Source of the DNA: Ectobius pallidus
Lineage: Eukaryota > Arthropoda > Insecta > Blattodea > Ectobiidae
Assembly (NCBI GenBank): GCA_964059195.1
Contig: CAXKWD010000011.1
Coordinates: 13,967,951 to 14,031,950 of the forward strand
Reading direction: 5' to 3'
Length of the DNA stretch: 64,000 nt
Shown: piece after piece, positions 35,070-47,803 of the stretch
Layout: each line of letters begins with the position of its first letter
How positions within the stretch are numbered: position 1 is the stretch's first letter
Notes under the pieces: model-generated
What the model was told of the DNA's origin: nothing
Databases searched by the model: none
The model's input: only the letters and a program-made list of their open reading frames with translations
Made by a program: the position numbers and the translations under genes

Positions 35070-36340
35070 TTATCTTCCTCAGAATAATCATGATCATTCC
35101 GTACTTCTGCACTCACCAGATTTCACAATTTATTCAAATGTTGATATAAAATATATACAGTATTGCGAAAATGAGCAATAAATTTAGCAGATTTCGAGAA
35201 AATGTGGTTGCACCCCAAAAGTCTTTTTCAAATCTCATAGTTATACGTATAAATAAGTTCGTATTAAATAAGCACAAAGAAAATAACAAAATTCAACTTC
35301 ATTCCTTTTTAAAGGTGTCCCTTGGAACCAAAAAGCAGGAACATCAAAAGCCTAGATAACGTAATTATAGGCCCTACTATTACCGGTCCTTTAAGTGGCA
35401 CCACTTGTGCTAACCAATCCCATGCAAACACGCCATACTCTATAAAGTTACTTTGTTGTGGTCTTCTATCTATATTCCTGTGACCTAATGCGGAACACAT
35501 CATCAATACAGGAGCTTTGCATATTGCATAGCATAATCAAATACTGTTGACAGTTCACCATAGCTTAATCGGTAACAAAATACACAGAAAATGTAATCAC
35601 TTTCACAAAGGTAAGAGTTTGAACGCAAAATTCAGAATAACTAATGAAACTTGTTAATTTCATTAAAGGGTGAATACAACTCACCACTTTAGAAACAATC
35701 ATTTGCATTTTTTTTTATTGCGTAGCAGTTTCTTGCTTTTATTTTAACGATTTTTTAAAGAAAATATCTGCAATCTTCTTAAAGTTATGAACTTAACTGG
35801 GCAAGGTGTTTATTATGTTTTCCCGCAAACTGAAAGTTTCAGAACCGTTTTCATGATAATTTTGGAGCTACTAAGAAGATTTTTAGGAACGTTTCTAGAT
35901 GGGTTTTCACATAACATTCCTTTCAAATTACCATAATCTTGCCTCTTTTAAATGTTTTCCAAGAATAATTAAGTGTTAAAATATATACAATATCTCTTAA
36001 GTAACTAAAACATACAATTATAATAATAATTATTGAACTATAAACAACCCTTGTCTTACACATATAAACGTAATATTTGCTATGAGAAACTCGTTGACGT
36101 TCTGACAATGCAATTCAATGTTCACTCATTTCTGCTCAACATCATTGGAGAAAAGCCAACAATAAATTTATTGTCAAGATGTAGGCGGGAATAATAATAG
36201 AGTTATGTCCAGTTTTTTTTATTTTAAAGGACTACTTAAGTTACTATAAGAATACTTGAATTTAAAACACGCTTGAATGTTTGAACTTACAATACTATAT
36301 TAGAACTTGTTGTTGCTGTACTGTACATATCTTATGTGTA

Positions 36341-36554
36341 CAGATCCCGCACGAAATCTGTGCCGATTGCCTACGTCATTGCATTATGTTTTCGTGGGGA
36401 CTGTAGCGTCGACTGGCCTGCTACCTATCTCTCTCGCACAACAGTACCTCCCTTTCTATTTGTAAAGGCCAAGCTACCTCTCTCTCTCACACAATAGCAT
36501 GTCTCTCTCTAGCGAGAAACGGTCGTCATCGGCACAGATTTCGTGCGAGATCTT
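36341..36554. mobile_element. Small TA-flanked MITE (214 bp)
   Basis: The 26-bp terminal inverted repeats begin AGATCYCGCACGAAATC and end TGTGCCGAT with one mismatch. TA sits immediately outside both ends (36339-36340 and 36555-36556), as for Tc1/mariner-type elements. The interior has CTCTCTCTCGCACA-like tracts. Confidence 0.8.
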
Positions 36555-37737
36555 TACATTCATAGAATTTGTTCTGGCATTCAGCTTCACAAGTTATTAT
36601 CAAAGAAATCAATAACATTTTTAAATTTTACAAAATGGAAAACAAAAGAACTAATAAAGAAACTACACTCATAAGCGCCTAGAGATCACTTCGTTAAGAG
36701 AGAAAAGAAGAATAGACAGTCATAATTTAACAATGAAATACGTGAATTCTCCTCAGACTTTCAACTTCTCAGACATTGTTCAATGCTAATATTAAATGAC
36801 TCTTAGCGTTATCAGCAAAAATGTGTATAAGTTACACAAAAAATTCACAAGTTATTTTAACAGATGGCGTTAAAATTGTATCTTATAGTTATTCTCCCCA
36901 TGTCTTCAGTTATAATGATTTATATTTTAGTTTCTTCTTTCAAAATACGTTATTTTCTTGAAATCATGACACAGTGGCTTAGTCATAGTCCTTAAGAATG
37001 TCAAATGTTACTTCTATAACCTGCTGCACCAAACACTTTCTACTATACCTGATCCAAGATGTGTACGGAGGAAAAGTAAACAACCTAATGTGAAAATACA
37101 AAGCACAGTTCACAAGAGTTCGTTTTTGAGACCATTTAGTCGATTACATACAGTAAAGTCAATTGAAATTTCTTTTTGATACTAAGCGTAAAGGGGACAA
37201 ATCTTTTCCTCGCACTTTTTTTTTTATGGGCGACGTAAGTTCTGAAGGCCCTGGCTCGCAATTTTTTCCTATAATGCAAATTATTAGAGGTTATGCCCAT
37301 TAGGCTATTTTTACTTACAATAAGAGGTGTACTTCATCACACATTATGTGAATGAAAAGTACAACGAATTAGTTAATTAGGTTATAAAATACGTCTTGCA
37401 TTAAGTAACTTATGTCACTTGTTTTTCTTCAGAATCAACAAATTTACAAAGGCAACGATAAGAAGAATGAAATATTGTTTGCTAGATATATGTTGTAAAA
37501 CATGTCAGCCTATGACATAAATACGAAAGCAAGCAACTCACTTAATATAAGTTATATATTCACAATTATATAATATATAAATAATTGTACGATGTGTGCG
37601 GAATGGAAGTAAACACCTGACTGAGCTTGCCGCACTATCGTGAATCATGCGCTGGTGCAATTAACCAATGAAACTACAGGACACAGTTAGATAAGGCAAG
37701 TCTGTTGTTTACTTTTGCTCCGTACACATCTTGGATC

Positions 37738-38642
37738 GGGAAATTGGTAATCTGCGCCACTTCTACCTTTTCCGCCAACCTACACGATGTAAACTGCGCC
37801 ACCGATATATGTAAACTGCGCCACCGATATATGTAAACTGCGCCACCGACATTTAAATGGCGTCACCGTCATACTAACGCACTAACATTTTCCTTTCCAC
37901 TTCTCCAGACTTAGGACTGGCTATGAAATTCCATAGATGTGGTTAAAATGTTAGGCTTAGTAGCTTTGTCATTTTTAAAAATGTTAAAAACAATACCCTA
38001 ATTTCTTTTGCATGAAAGCATCGTCACTTACAAAATTGTTAAAAACACTACCCTATTTTTTTTTTTTACATGAGCACTTTGTTCTCATATGACGCCTTCT
38101 TAATAAAATCAAAACGGGATATTTCATTGTTTATATATTGTTCTCTCCACTTGAGTATTCGAGAATATTTGTCATTTATTTTAGCTGTTTTTCTTAAAGG
38201 TATCCCTTATTCAATATTTCTCAGTTTTATGTACGCACTTTTTTGGAACTGGGGAAGTGCATCTAACACAAGGAAGAGTTGGGAGAAGCGTGGTAGAACA
38301 TCAAATTATATTTTGCGTGAAATTACCTACATATTTCCGTGGCGCAGTTTACATATCTGTGTGGCGCAGTTTACATATCTGTGTGGCGCAGTTTACATAT
38401 CTGTGTGGCGCAGTTTACATATCTGTGTGGCGCAGTTTACATATCTGTGTGGCGCAGTTTACATATCTGTTTGGCGCAGTTTACATATCTGTGTGCCGCA
38501 GTTTACATATCTCATTTTTATTCTATTTCAAATTCTGTGTCAACCGTGGCGCAGTTTACATATCTGTGTGCCGCAGTTTACATATATCATTTTTATTCTA
38601 TTTCAAATTAGGTGTCAACCGTGGCGCAGATTACATACACCC
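37738..38642. mobile_element. Foldback-type element with inverted minisatellite arrays
   Basis: 905 bp flanked by the octamer CTTGGATC (37730-37737 and 38643-38650). Both ends start GGG and soon contain TAATCTGCGCCAC (inverted). Inside the left end are three 22-bp units ATGTAAACTGCGCCACCGATAT (37788-37853). Inside the right end are eight units of the reverse complement plus a duplicated 76-bp compound unit (38341-38640). The layout resembles foldback transposons. The long open frames through the array are artefacts of the 22-bp period. Confidence 0.75.
38341..38640. repeat. 22-bp minisatellite GGCGCAGTTTACATATCTGTGT
   Basis: Eight contiguous units at 38341-38516 with only a few substitutions, followed by two compound blocks that each end in a TCATTTTTATTCTATTTCAAATT segment and GTGTCAACCGTGGCGCAG. 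Units abut without spacers, so this is not a CRISPR array. Confidence 0.92.
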
Positions 38643-38655
38643 CTTGGATCAAGTA

Positions 38656-39403
38656 GGCCTATAGCGAAAAGAAGATGAGCGAAGGTATGAGCTAAACAGT
38701 GTAATATACTAGAGGCTGCCGGGACGAGAGAGTCTTCCCTCTTTAACAAAATAACACCGTTTTTCAGAACGGGATTTTCCTTTTTTAGGGTAATAGAGAG
38801 GGCCCTTGAACATGCAATATTCTCCACAGGGTTAAGCTATAATCGCCTTTAAGTGTTGAAAATGCATATGAGGGTGAGGGGAACGCCCTTGACAGCTTAC
38901 ACATAAACAATATGACATGAGCTACTTTAAGCCCCATAGCCTGTTCCACACTAGCCGCAAAGAACCAGGATCCCGAGGCGGCAATACATTCCTGCGGTCT
39001 CTGGTTCATATTCTAATCGTTTGGCAGTCTCCGTTTAGGGTTTCTTTTTACTCGTAGAGACGATTTTTTTTGTTTAATTTTAGAACTAGTTTAGAGAAGA
39101 CATGCCCTTTCACTATCCGGATAAAACATCTTGGCTGTCGGTCATCCTTTTGCAGGATGCAACAGACAACCGATGCAAGAGAGTAAAAACACACATTTAT
39201 GAAATGTTAGAATTATGCCACTGCACACGAAATTAAACCAGACTGAAATTACGAAATGTGAAGAAAGTAGATTTGACTGTCAGTGGGCCTTTTTTTTCGG
39301 TAGAAGTAATTTACGGAGAGCATTCAATATAGAGTGGGTGGAACTTTTTAAAGTCTCTTTTTCCAAGAATTTCCCCTATCTGCCGCCATCCTATTCATTC
39401 AGT
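38656..39403. other. Noncoding, with a 74-codon frame of unclear status
   Basis: A minus-strand frame at 39009-38785 (begins MNQRPQECIAASGSWFFAAS) lies in less AT-rich sequence and looks more protein-like than its neighbours. It might be a repeat-borne fragment. No family could be named. Confidence 0.3.
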
Positions 39404-39631
39404 CTTGTCTACAGTCCAGTACAATGTTGCCAAATACGTACCACAGCACTTACTTTACTCAAGAAGTAGTGAATGACAGTGGCTATACTGGGGAAAGCCA
39501 CGCCACTACCAAAGCACCTGTTCTTTGTCGGTGTCGAACTCGGTGCAGATTTTCGGATAAGGAACAATACCATTATATTCTTTTGTAGATAGACGATGGT
39601 TTGGGACAAGGCCTTCTTGAAATGGCACCAA
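39404..39631 (+). repeat. Dispersed 0.2-kb repeat, family R1, copy 1
   Basis: Shares CAGTCCAGTACAATGTTG, CTTTGTCGGTGTCGA, TTGTAGATAGACGATGGTTT and ATGGCACCAAC with 48478-48687, where it is inverted. No terminal inverted repeats or target duplications found; class unknown. Confidence 0.8.
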
Positions 39632-40472
39632 CTGTATAGCTCTACATATTGTATGCAAAATGCCGATATTAACTTGGTGTACTAAATTACAATGCTTCTT
39701 AGTGCCTACTATTTTGAAAACCGTGGATTTTGTTTTGATTATAAAAATGAACGATTTTAGTTTTTTTTTTTTAACTTGGTATAAAAATGCGTCATTTCTG
39801 CTTTCACATAACATGCTATATAACTGAAGGACGCACTTGTAGGCCTACATCGCTCTCCACGCGCAGAGAAACAATGGTTAGTCTGCTTAACGCGTTGCCG
39901 GGGACTAGGGGAAGCCCCTTGCACAAGAAAAATATCCGCATATTTTTATCTCTACTCATATATTTTATCGAGCATTTAAATGACATGGAGAAGAGAATAA
40001 ATTTCAAGACCTGCGGACCAGGGAGAGCTACCGGCATTGGGGGAGCTGGGATGGAGACAGAAGTATGCTTTCTGCTTGTCGATGTTCCTTTTAGAATCCG
40101 TGCTTACTATCAAGGCACAGTATGAGGTATATGGATAGAAATTAAGTACACTCATAACATCAGCAATGTACTTGAAAACAAAAAATATTCTTATTCACAT
40201 ACTGTGAAACCTGAACGTTGCATTATTTCACACTGCCATTTTTTCATTTACAAGTGAGGATGATTTCAGGAAGAGCTGTCGTGATCACTAAAAGCTGTAG
40301 GCCTACGATTACATGCAAAGCTTAAATCATATTGATAGTTAAAATTATTCCTTATTACCTAAATTTTCTACTTAAAATGAAAGCACATCCACTTGGAATT
40401 ACTTTGAAAATATAACATAATGATTTAGTGCTAAATAGTATAAAATAGGCCTATTTGTAGTGTTCACATGTG

Positions 40473-41407
40473 CAACTAAAACCAATGATAAATATTTGTC
40501 AATAAAGTAGTTACCATTCAATATCTGTTGAATATCGTTAAAAAAATAATTGTTTTGAATATTCCACTCATATTCCGCTTGTTTGATATTGATCAATAAC
40601 GTTTAGCAGTTCCTTGGATAAAGACCAATCACGATCGTTTATCTTATAAATGCTTGCTATTAATAATGTTTTATCGATAAAATAATCTGCTCGTTACTGG
40701 ACATGTAAGCATCAGTTTGCAGTGATTAATACGTCACACGCTGCCATTTAAGCATCACGAAAACAGATTATTTTATACAACATAACTTGTTTGGAAATTG
40801 AAATAATAGAAATGTACATTGATTAAAACACAATTTCGATTCGGTGCAAGCCAGTTGGCGTGCTTTTATTCTGTTCTGATGTTAGCTTACCTGTATGAAG
40901 ATAACTATGTCTTATAATCACCAATGGTAGCACTGTCACAACCTGGTAACTTGAATCGATTCATGGATGGTTGATTCATAGTATGCCATGATCTCGTGGC
41001 TGATAGTTTTGTTTTTATACAACAAAGCACGAAAGTAATTATTATTTGTATAATCCGTTACACTTTTATTCATGGAAGAGTGTTAATACATCCAACTCTA
41101 GTTGACGAGTTTCATCAGATGAATTCCTCAACTCTCGTAGGATTACCTATGAAAATCTAATCAGTAGTGTTGCTATACCAGTCGTTATAGTAAAAATCAC
41201 TAATCGGCAATTGCACATGTTATGTAATCAAAACACTATATAATGATGTCAGTTTTTCATAACATTTCGTTCATGAACAAGCTTCTTGTGTATGTGATGA
41301 CACTTGGAAATATCTTTTTTGTGCAGTCCACTGATGTTATAGGAACGACATTCAACAGATATTGAATAGAAACTACGTTAGACAATTTCTTCCATTGGTT
41401 TTAGTTG
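40473..41407. mobile_element. Possible element with 67-bp inverted ends
   Basis: 40473-40539 and 41344-41407 are inverted copies (CAACTAAAACCAATG at the outside, ATTCAATATCTGTTGAAT toward the inside). They could be the terminal inverted repeats of a 0.94-kb noncoding element. No target duplication is evident. Confidence 0.55.
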
Positions 41408-41449
41408 TAATAGACCCTCAAAGGTAAATATGAAATTTATCAACTTAAA

Positions 41450-41704
41450 CTGTGGCTTCGTTCTAAAAGGGCCAATGTCATAAAACTTGCTTTTGAGAAA
41501 AATTACATTGAATCCTTTGTAGAAGTAATATTTGTTGCTGAGAACTTCCTACTTTGGCCTCTAAGGTTTCTGTATTATGTCTATTAATAGCAACATACAT
41601 TGGCACTTTTATTATACGAAAGATAAAGACTAGCCGAGCTCAATAATGCATAGATTTCATTTTTGAAAGAAATTGACATTGGCCCTTTTAGAATCAAGCC
41701 ACAG
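41450..41704 (+). mobile_element. 255-bp MITE, family M2, copy 1
   Basis: Terminal inverted repeats of about 31 bp beginning CTGTGGCTT and including CTAAAAGGGCCAATGTCA. Exactly the same length as the inverted copy at 51387-51641. Noncoding. Target duplication not identified. Confidence 0.88.
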
Positions 41705-41744
41705 CATAATAGTTTGTATGTTTTGGTAGATCATTATTCAAGCA

Positions 41745-41800
41745 GGAAAACCCTGCTCACATTCTCCGATAGGGATTCGAGCCCGCGACCTATTGAGTTG
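41745..41800 (-). mobile_element. Possible tRNA-like fragment
   Basis: The minus strand reads AGGTCGCGGGCTCGAATCCC, a good box B, directly beside the family B SINE at 41825. No box A could be placed. Confidence 0.3.
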
Positions 41801-41824
41801 TAGTAGTTTGTGCTTCTGATGTGG

Positions 41825-42032
41825 TCATTTAATGATGGTTATATACTACTAATTAGTCCTGTAACAGTCACCGGTGTGTCATATTTTTCTTCCTCAGCAG
41901 TCCTATTACATGCCAGTAATCCTACATGCACACATAAATTCCATCTACCTGAGACGGGGTAAGCATCCGGAATCAAACCCGAGAACTTCGGATCAGAAAA
42001 CCGATGCCTAACAGACTGTGCCACCCAGGCAG
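41825..42032 (-). mobile_element. tRNA-derived SINE, family B, minus-strand copy
   Basis: On the minus strand the head reads CTGCCTGGGTGGCACAGTCT with box B GGGTTTGATTCC, followed by the family B body (TGGAATTTATGTGTG, GGTGACTGTTACAG). It is more diverged than the 50529 copy. Confidence 0.8.
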
Positions 42033-43042
42033 ATTGAATTTGAGTTTTAGATAGCTAGATCGATATAGCCTATAGATAGGTTTATTGCCATTAAATATTT
42101 AAAATACAATAGGCATTGTCAAGTTCAAACTTTCTTGGAATTAGGCTTTTCATTGGCATAATTTTTGTATGTTAAAATATCTTCAAAACTGTAAACTGGG
42201 TTATTCATAAGCCATTCAAAAATTTTAATGTTAAAATGCTTAATGTCTATTTTTCGATACTTGATAGGAACCTTGTCATAAAGTTAAAAACTTAATTGTT
42301 TATAGTACGATTGAGTCTTGCCTAGTCTAACATATGGTACATAAAATTGATTAGCACGTCTTGTTTCATAAGTGTGGATACTATTCCTTTGTATAAAATC
42401 ATCACATCGCCTACACTAACCTAATTAGAAATTTCCATATCAAGAGCCAGAAATTCTGCAATGATGAGAATTCTTTCTGACCTTGGTCGACACATCAGAT
42501 CGAAATGGCACAGCACGAATGCAAGAGCGCTCTTGTTACGCATTCAACAAACTTGTTCGGTTAACACTTTATGTTCGACCGTACTGTAATACGCGTATTA
42601 CCTGTGATGTAACGGTATTATAATCATATCCATAACGATGCAGATTTCCATTACGACATCGGTGTGGTATCGATTACCATAGAACACAGAACGTTCTTGA
42701 GACCTTGAGATTAGCAGCTGAAATCATAGTGCAAATTTTGGTCCTAGTCTGTGTAACGGAATTATTCAGAAAATATCTTACCTTATTAATGCTAATGCTT
42801 ACTTGAAACAGAAAATAATACTAATCCTTCCATCTCCTTCTATAGAAATATACTTTTAACATTGTATGTATATTTTGTTCAATTCTTTCATTTTTATTAT
42901 ATTATTAGTGGTAATTTCTCGACAAACTTTTAATATTTGACACAACGCTTCTGTTTTTGTAACCTTTTAGGAGACTTTTAGCGATATATTATACCTTGAA
43001 ACGAACACGATCTAAGGGCGCATCATTTCACGATTTAAAGAC

Positions 43043-43219
43043 ATTGCCTGGCCGCCAAGATCTCCTGACCTTACTGCAGTTGATTGCTGCTTATGGGGTT
43101 TTATAAGAAGTAAGACGTATTGCAACATGCCTCGCATCGTCATCCAGCTGAAACAAAACACAAGAGTCGAAATTAGTGCCATCGATCCTGTTTTGTTGGA
43201 GCGAGTTATGCAGAACTAA
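43043..43219 (+). pseudogene. C-terminal transposase fragment (mariner/Tc1 type)
   Basis: A 58-codon open run to a stop, reading AWPPRSPDLTAVDCCLWGFI and later EISAIDPVLLERVMQN. WPPRSPDL-x-x-x-D-x-x-LWG is the typical C-terminal motif around the last catalytic Asp of DD(D/E) mariner/Tc1-like transposases. Everything upstream of the Trp is gone or unrecognisable, so it is a dead fragment. Confidence 0.8.
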
Positions 43220-44149
43220 TCATAGCAGATTACAAGAATGTATTTGTTGCCATGAAAGGTACTTACAAAATGTGGTTTTATAAAGTAATCACGCATTAAT
43301 ATTTTACATTTTACTGGATTACTTCCAGTATATGTGTTTTCTTTTAATTCGTCTTCAGTGTCCCACAACAGGGTTATTTCCTTCTTCCGAACCATATGCA
43401 TAGAAGTATTATGAAAACAGGGTCATTTCCTACTGCCGAACCATATACATAGAAGTATTATGACAACGCAATAAAAATATGTAGACCCACATAATTTCAG
43501 CGTGGCTTCGAAAGGAATGTCAGTTCCTGAAAGTGTGAACACAGAAATGAAATTTTAGTACTGAAGTCTTTTCTCGATTGCACATATACGTTTTCTCCAC
43601 ATCGCGTTTTCGTTTCTAAAAGTTACTTCTGGTGTATGAAAAGCTTTTACAATGGCATATGGGGAAAGTTATGTACGGAGAGCCTCATACGTAAAAATTT
43701 TGTCGCCCGTTCTATTTTGTGTTGTTACGAGTGCTTAATGGTATGCCGGCTAGAAGGATAAAAATGTAAGCCACTGAATCTCTTGCAGCTGCTGGGAAGC
43801 AAATTAGTCTGGTTTTCGCCAAATGCGCGCGCATCCATAATACGGTTTTATGAGATGAAAAGTGTGAAGCGGCAATATGTCTTCCCACGTAATAAATTAG
43901 AAATGAGGTCGTCTTCCTCGGTAAGCTTAATTTCTCTGCTTCCATCATGTGTCCGAAGCATTACCTTATTACCTACATACTGTTAGTTTCCCTCAACAGA
44001 CACTGAAGTTGAAGGTAAATGTTCTCGGTCGGTGAACTTCTAGAGCTGCATGTGATATAGTGTGCTTTGCTTCTGAGCAATTATAGAGACTTTGCTCCTT
44101 AATCGTTGTTTGTCTTTGGATCTTATTTGTGATCTTCACAACTACGGTT

Positions 44150-44240
44150 CGGATGTTTATGACCTAAAAACTTGAAAAATATGGCTGTAAATATGGCCTT
44201 AAAAATGACTAAATATGACCCCAAAGTCATAAATATGACC
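44150..44240. mobile_element. hAT-like subterminal repeat fragment
   Basis: Runs of TATGACCTAAAA, AATATGGCC, AAAATGACTAAATATGACC and TCATAAATATGACC. The motif style matches 6958-7030. No terminal repeats or target duplication seen. Confidence 0.45.
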
Positions 44241-47200
44241 TCATAAAAGAACGACTTTTCTAAAAATAAATATTTCCGTTTTAAGCGTTTAATGAAACTA
44301 AATTATTACATCACTCTCCAAAAAATTACTTCATTCGTGTGACTCTTGTTCAGATCTAGTAATATGATTGAAAGTAAACTCAAAACAAAAATAAATTAGA
44401 GAATAACCTGGTACTTAATAAAAAAAAGTGAAATATTTCTCACCCGCGCATGGTCATTAGTTTGTGATTGGAGTGTCTTCAGTTTTGGAGCTGGCATTTA
44501 GATATAAAATATTGGGTATTTTCAAAATATGGGTAATTTTTTTATTTTATTTATTTCTTACAGAGTTTTCTTAAATGTCAGTGGTGTAATTAAGGGGAGA
44601 CAGTGGGAGAATTACACTGACATATTTCTAATCCCATATCTCCTACATTTTGGGACACATCTTAATGAAATTTGTAACACATATTCAGGAAGAGTTTCTC
44701 TGCTTTTGGTAATTTTTTACAAAATTTTAAGTGATTTATTATTGGTGTAATGAAATTTTCATTTTTTCGCATTTCTATCTTTCGGTACACATTTTTCCTA
44801 CAAGCAATAACAATTTTCGATTCTCTCCACATAAAAATAATCTACACTAATAGGGACACATTTAAGAGCAGTAACTTTCTGACACATTGTTTCAATTACT
44901 CTCTGTGATTTTTTTGAATTTGACAATTTTTTATTTATAAAATTTTTCATGATCTTTCAATCATATTGTTTATATTCTTTACACTAAAATTCTGTTCCAA
45001 CTGTTTCTAGAAACAGGTGTGCAACATTTCATCAAAATCTTTCTCGTAGTTCCTGAGAAACATATACCTAAATCATGAAAATTTTAAATGTCAGATACTT
45101 TTTTTTAAGAAAGTAAGTAAGAGCAAAATACCTTATTATTCGAGAGGCTCCTTCATGCCCCGTCATCTTCCAGGCGTGCCAACCATCGCTTATGTAACCT
45201 GGGCCCTCCCACCTTAGTTCCACAGGCATCCAGAACCTCTCGAACCCCGGATACTCCGGGAACATTGCATCATCTGGCCAGGAAGACACATTGCTAAGGT
45301 TGATAAAAGTTCTCTCCGAACTGTATTATACATGTAGTTCACTGCTGCGCACACTATAAGCGAGGGATATGCAAAAAAAGAAATATCTAATTTTTTAGAA
45401 TATAAATTATATTTGGAATTTCATCGTTTTTCGTGATAGATAACAATTTTTTGCATATTTCATTCGGTTGATATGAAAGCATGTGCTTTTTTCGCATATA
45501 CTACGGTAATGTCCGCAAAATATATTTGTTTATTAATATAAAGTAATGAAAAGCATTAGTGAATTAATTGCCCAACAGGAAGTATCGCCTGAATCCACCC
45601 AGCAACTTCTCCGGCTCAGGTGTACTGCGTGTAGCATAAACACGCTCACCAGGCGTCGTTACGAAGTAGATCAATGTTCCAGTTAACAGCTAAAATATCT
45701 AATTTTTTAGAATATATTTGTAATATCATTGTTATTCGTGATAGATAACAATTGTTTGCATATTTCAGTCGGTAGATATGAAAGCATATGCTAAGGTAAT
45801 GTCCGTAAAAAACATTTTAAACCGTTGATTTTAAGCTGTACAATGGTATATGACATGTTGTGCCATCTACTAACTAAAGAAAGAACTAAAAGAAAAAAAC
45901 AGTTATTATAGCACTTGTAGTTTGAATTTCAAAATGAAACTTTGGGATAATCATCCCAATGATATGATGTACATAAAAATAAATAAATAAATAAATACAT
46001 TTTTGTGATATTTTCATGATTTCTGCCACCATCTCCCCTTAAACCTAAGAAAATTTTCTCACTTTGAGTTCCAAACCTTCAGCCAAGTATATTAGAGAAA
46101 CAAGCATGGCTTTCACATCCACGAGAGACAGACATTGAATGATAATATCAAAGACGACGATGATGATAATGGATTCATGATAAAGATATTTAATTAGTTA
46201 AACATTATCACATTTATTTAACCACGTCACATATTTGATTTAGTTCACCTTTAAGAACACGGGCTGATGTATAAAACATACCATCTTAAACAAAAACGTT
46301 ATTTCTATGGCACCTATTTTAATTTTTTCTGCGACACTGTAGAGCCAGCTAAATCTTTTTTTTCAAATGCGTAGAGTAACCACCAGCAGTAACATTGTCT
46401 CGGACCATTATATTTGAATAATGTGCTTTCATTAGTTTCGTCATCTGGTGAAAAAATGTAATCAGGTGTGTATCTGCATCTTCTTCTCTCAGGACATTTG
46501 GAACGGACAGTATAGGTGATGAGCAACTTAATTAAATGTATATTCTTGAAGCAGATACATGATCGGTTAACTGACTTTCAATCCTTACATAAATAAAAGA
46601 ACAGCTTCTGTTTACTGTAAACATATGTGTAGTAAGTTAAATCTAAAATGAGGGAATCCCCTGTTATTTTCTTTTTTGAGCACTTGTGTGTGAGATGTAT
46701 AAAATACAACACGCGTGTAGGCCTACATTGTGTTACATAAATAGGCACGTGGGCTTAAATGTGAATAAATTTGCCACAGAGTTCACACATGTAAAATAAT
46801 TTTAATCTTTGGAAAACAGATGTTTTCTTGATGGTTATTTTGTATTTTCCTTCCTTTGCAATGGTCTACAATAGAGCACACTAATTGGTGAAATATCTTG
46901 GAGCTAATGAGTAAAGTTAATTTGCAGTTTGGAGTCAGTGTGATGAAAGCAAAGCCGGTGTTCCCGCTAGGTAAGAGTTGTTTCATATAGTATTTTGGTT
47001 TCTCTTCTAAACTTCCTGTTTCCGCTGGCTAGCAGAGAAAGTTGTAGGTAGCGCTAGAGTCAGAATAATTAACTTTACAATGAAACGTTAAAATGTGTTT
47101 TAACTGTGCAATGAGGTAAACTGTTAAGCTTGCCGAGGAAAACCCCCCTTCGCTATTCCCCTGCTTTCCCTTGTTTTTGTTTGCATTCAATTGCCTTCAA

Positions 47201-47402
47201 CTTTCCTTTTTGTCAGCCTTCAAAACAAACCAATATTTCAGTCGCCATAACAAGCAGTTTAAACCTTCATTGGAGGAAAAGCGGAAAAGACAACCCAGAA
47301 TAAAACTAGAAAGTGACCTCCGAGCGATAATTCAGCTTTGTATGAGGGTTTTCCAATAAATAGGGTTTTCTTCTTCTTTACCTTAGTTTTACCTCTCCCT
47401 TT
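44241..47402. other. Mostly unique AT-rich sequence
   Basis: Holds the direct repeat pair at 45381 and an AAAT microsatellite near 45978. No gene recognised. Confidence 0.45.
45381..45815. repeat. Direct repeat pair, 312 bp apart
   Basis: 45381-45530 and 45693-45815 share AAATATCTAATTTTTTAGAA, CGTGATAGATAACAATT, TTGCATATTTCA and GATATGAAAGCAT. They are in the same orientation and diverged by substitutions and short deletions. The origin may be a tandem duplication or two insertions. Confidence 0.8.
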
Positions 47403-47803
47403 TAGGGTTTAAGCAACCCACACCGCCCTGGCCTTATATGGCCGCGACCTGTCGGGAGAAGAATTAGCTATGGATCACGTACATACTTTTTGACCAGACA
47501 AGGATATGGAGGGCCTCCCCGGATGAGTGACCAGCTCAATGGAGGGGCCACCTCAGAGACAAAATGAACACATAGGACTAGTCACACCATTCATACATAC
47601 ACACTCGCACACACACTCCAAAGAAGGCAAGGATGGGCCAGATAATATCCGGGAACCACAAGGGCCTAAAGTTACCCGACATCTGTCTCACAGGCGAGGA
47701 AAAACCCTGAAAAAAACCACCTAGGTAACTTGTCCCGACCAGGATTTGAACCGGGGTCCGCTGCGTGAGAGGAGCGAAGGCATCCCCTACGCCACAGCGG
47801 TGG
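47403..47803 (-). mobile_element. tRNA-derived SINE, family D, long copy
   Basis: About 400 bp. The head at 47735-47803 (minus) reads CCGCTGTGGCGTAGGGGATG with box B GGTTCAAATCC. The tail includes a CTCCCGACAGGTCGCGGCC block that recurs at 48149-48262 on the other strand, and a related head occurs at 58717-58790. Target duplication uncertain. Confidence 0.8.

Larger units (their letters stand above)
37048..38653. mobile_element. TA-flanked MITE interrupted by a foldback element
   Basis: The inverted repeats at 37048-37084 and 37704-37737 share GATCCAAGATGTGTACGGAG and the following AAAAGTAAACAAC with one mismatch. The right repeat stops short at 37737, and its missing terminal bases are found at 38651-38653, after the nested insertion. 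With these restored, TA flanks both ends (37046-37047 and 38654-38655). The element without the insertion is about 693 bp and noncoding. Confidence 0.78.

Noticed and set aside
38341..38516. CRISPR-like array
   Set aside because: Units are contiguous with no spacers, and the context is eukaryotic transposon sequence.
38070..38678. 202-, 135- and 90-codon overlapping open frames
   Set aside because: They run through a 22-bp minisatellite in all three frames; the repeated protein pattern follows from the DNA repeat.
47735..47803. Genuine tRNA gene
   Set aside because: Same reasoning: it is the head of a repeated SINE with copies at 48149 and 58717.
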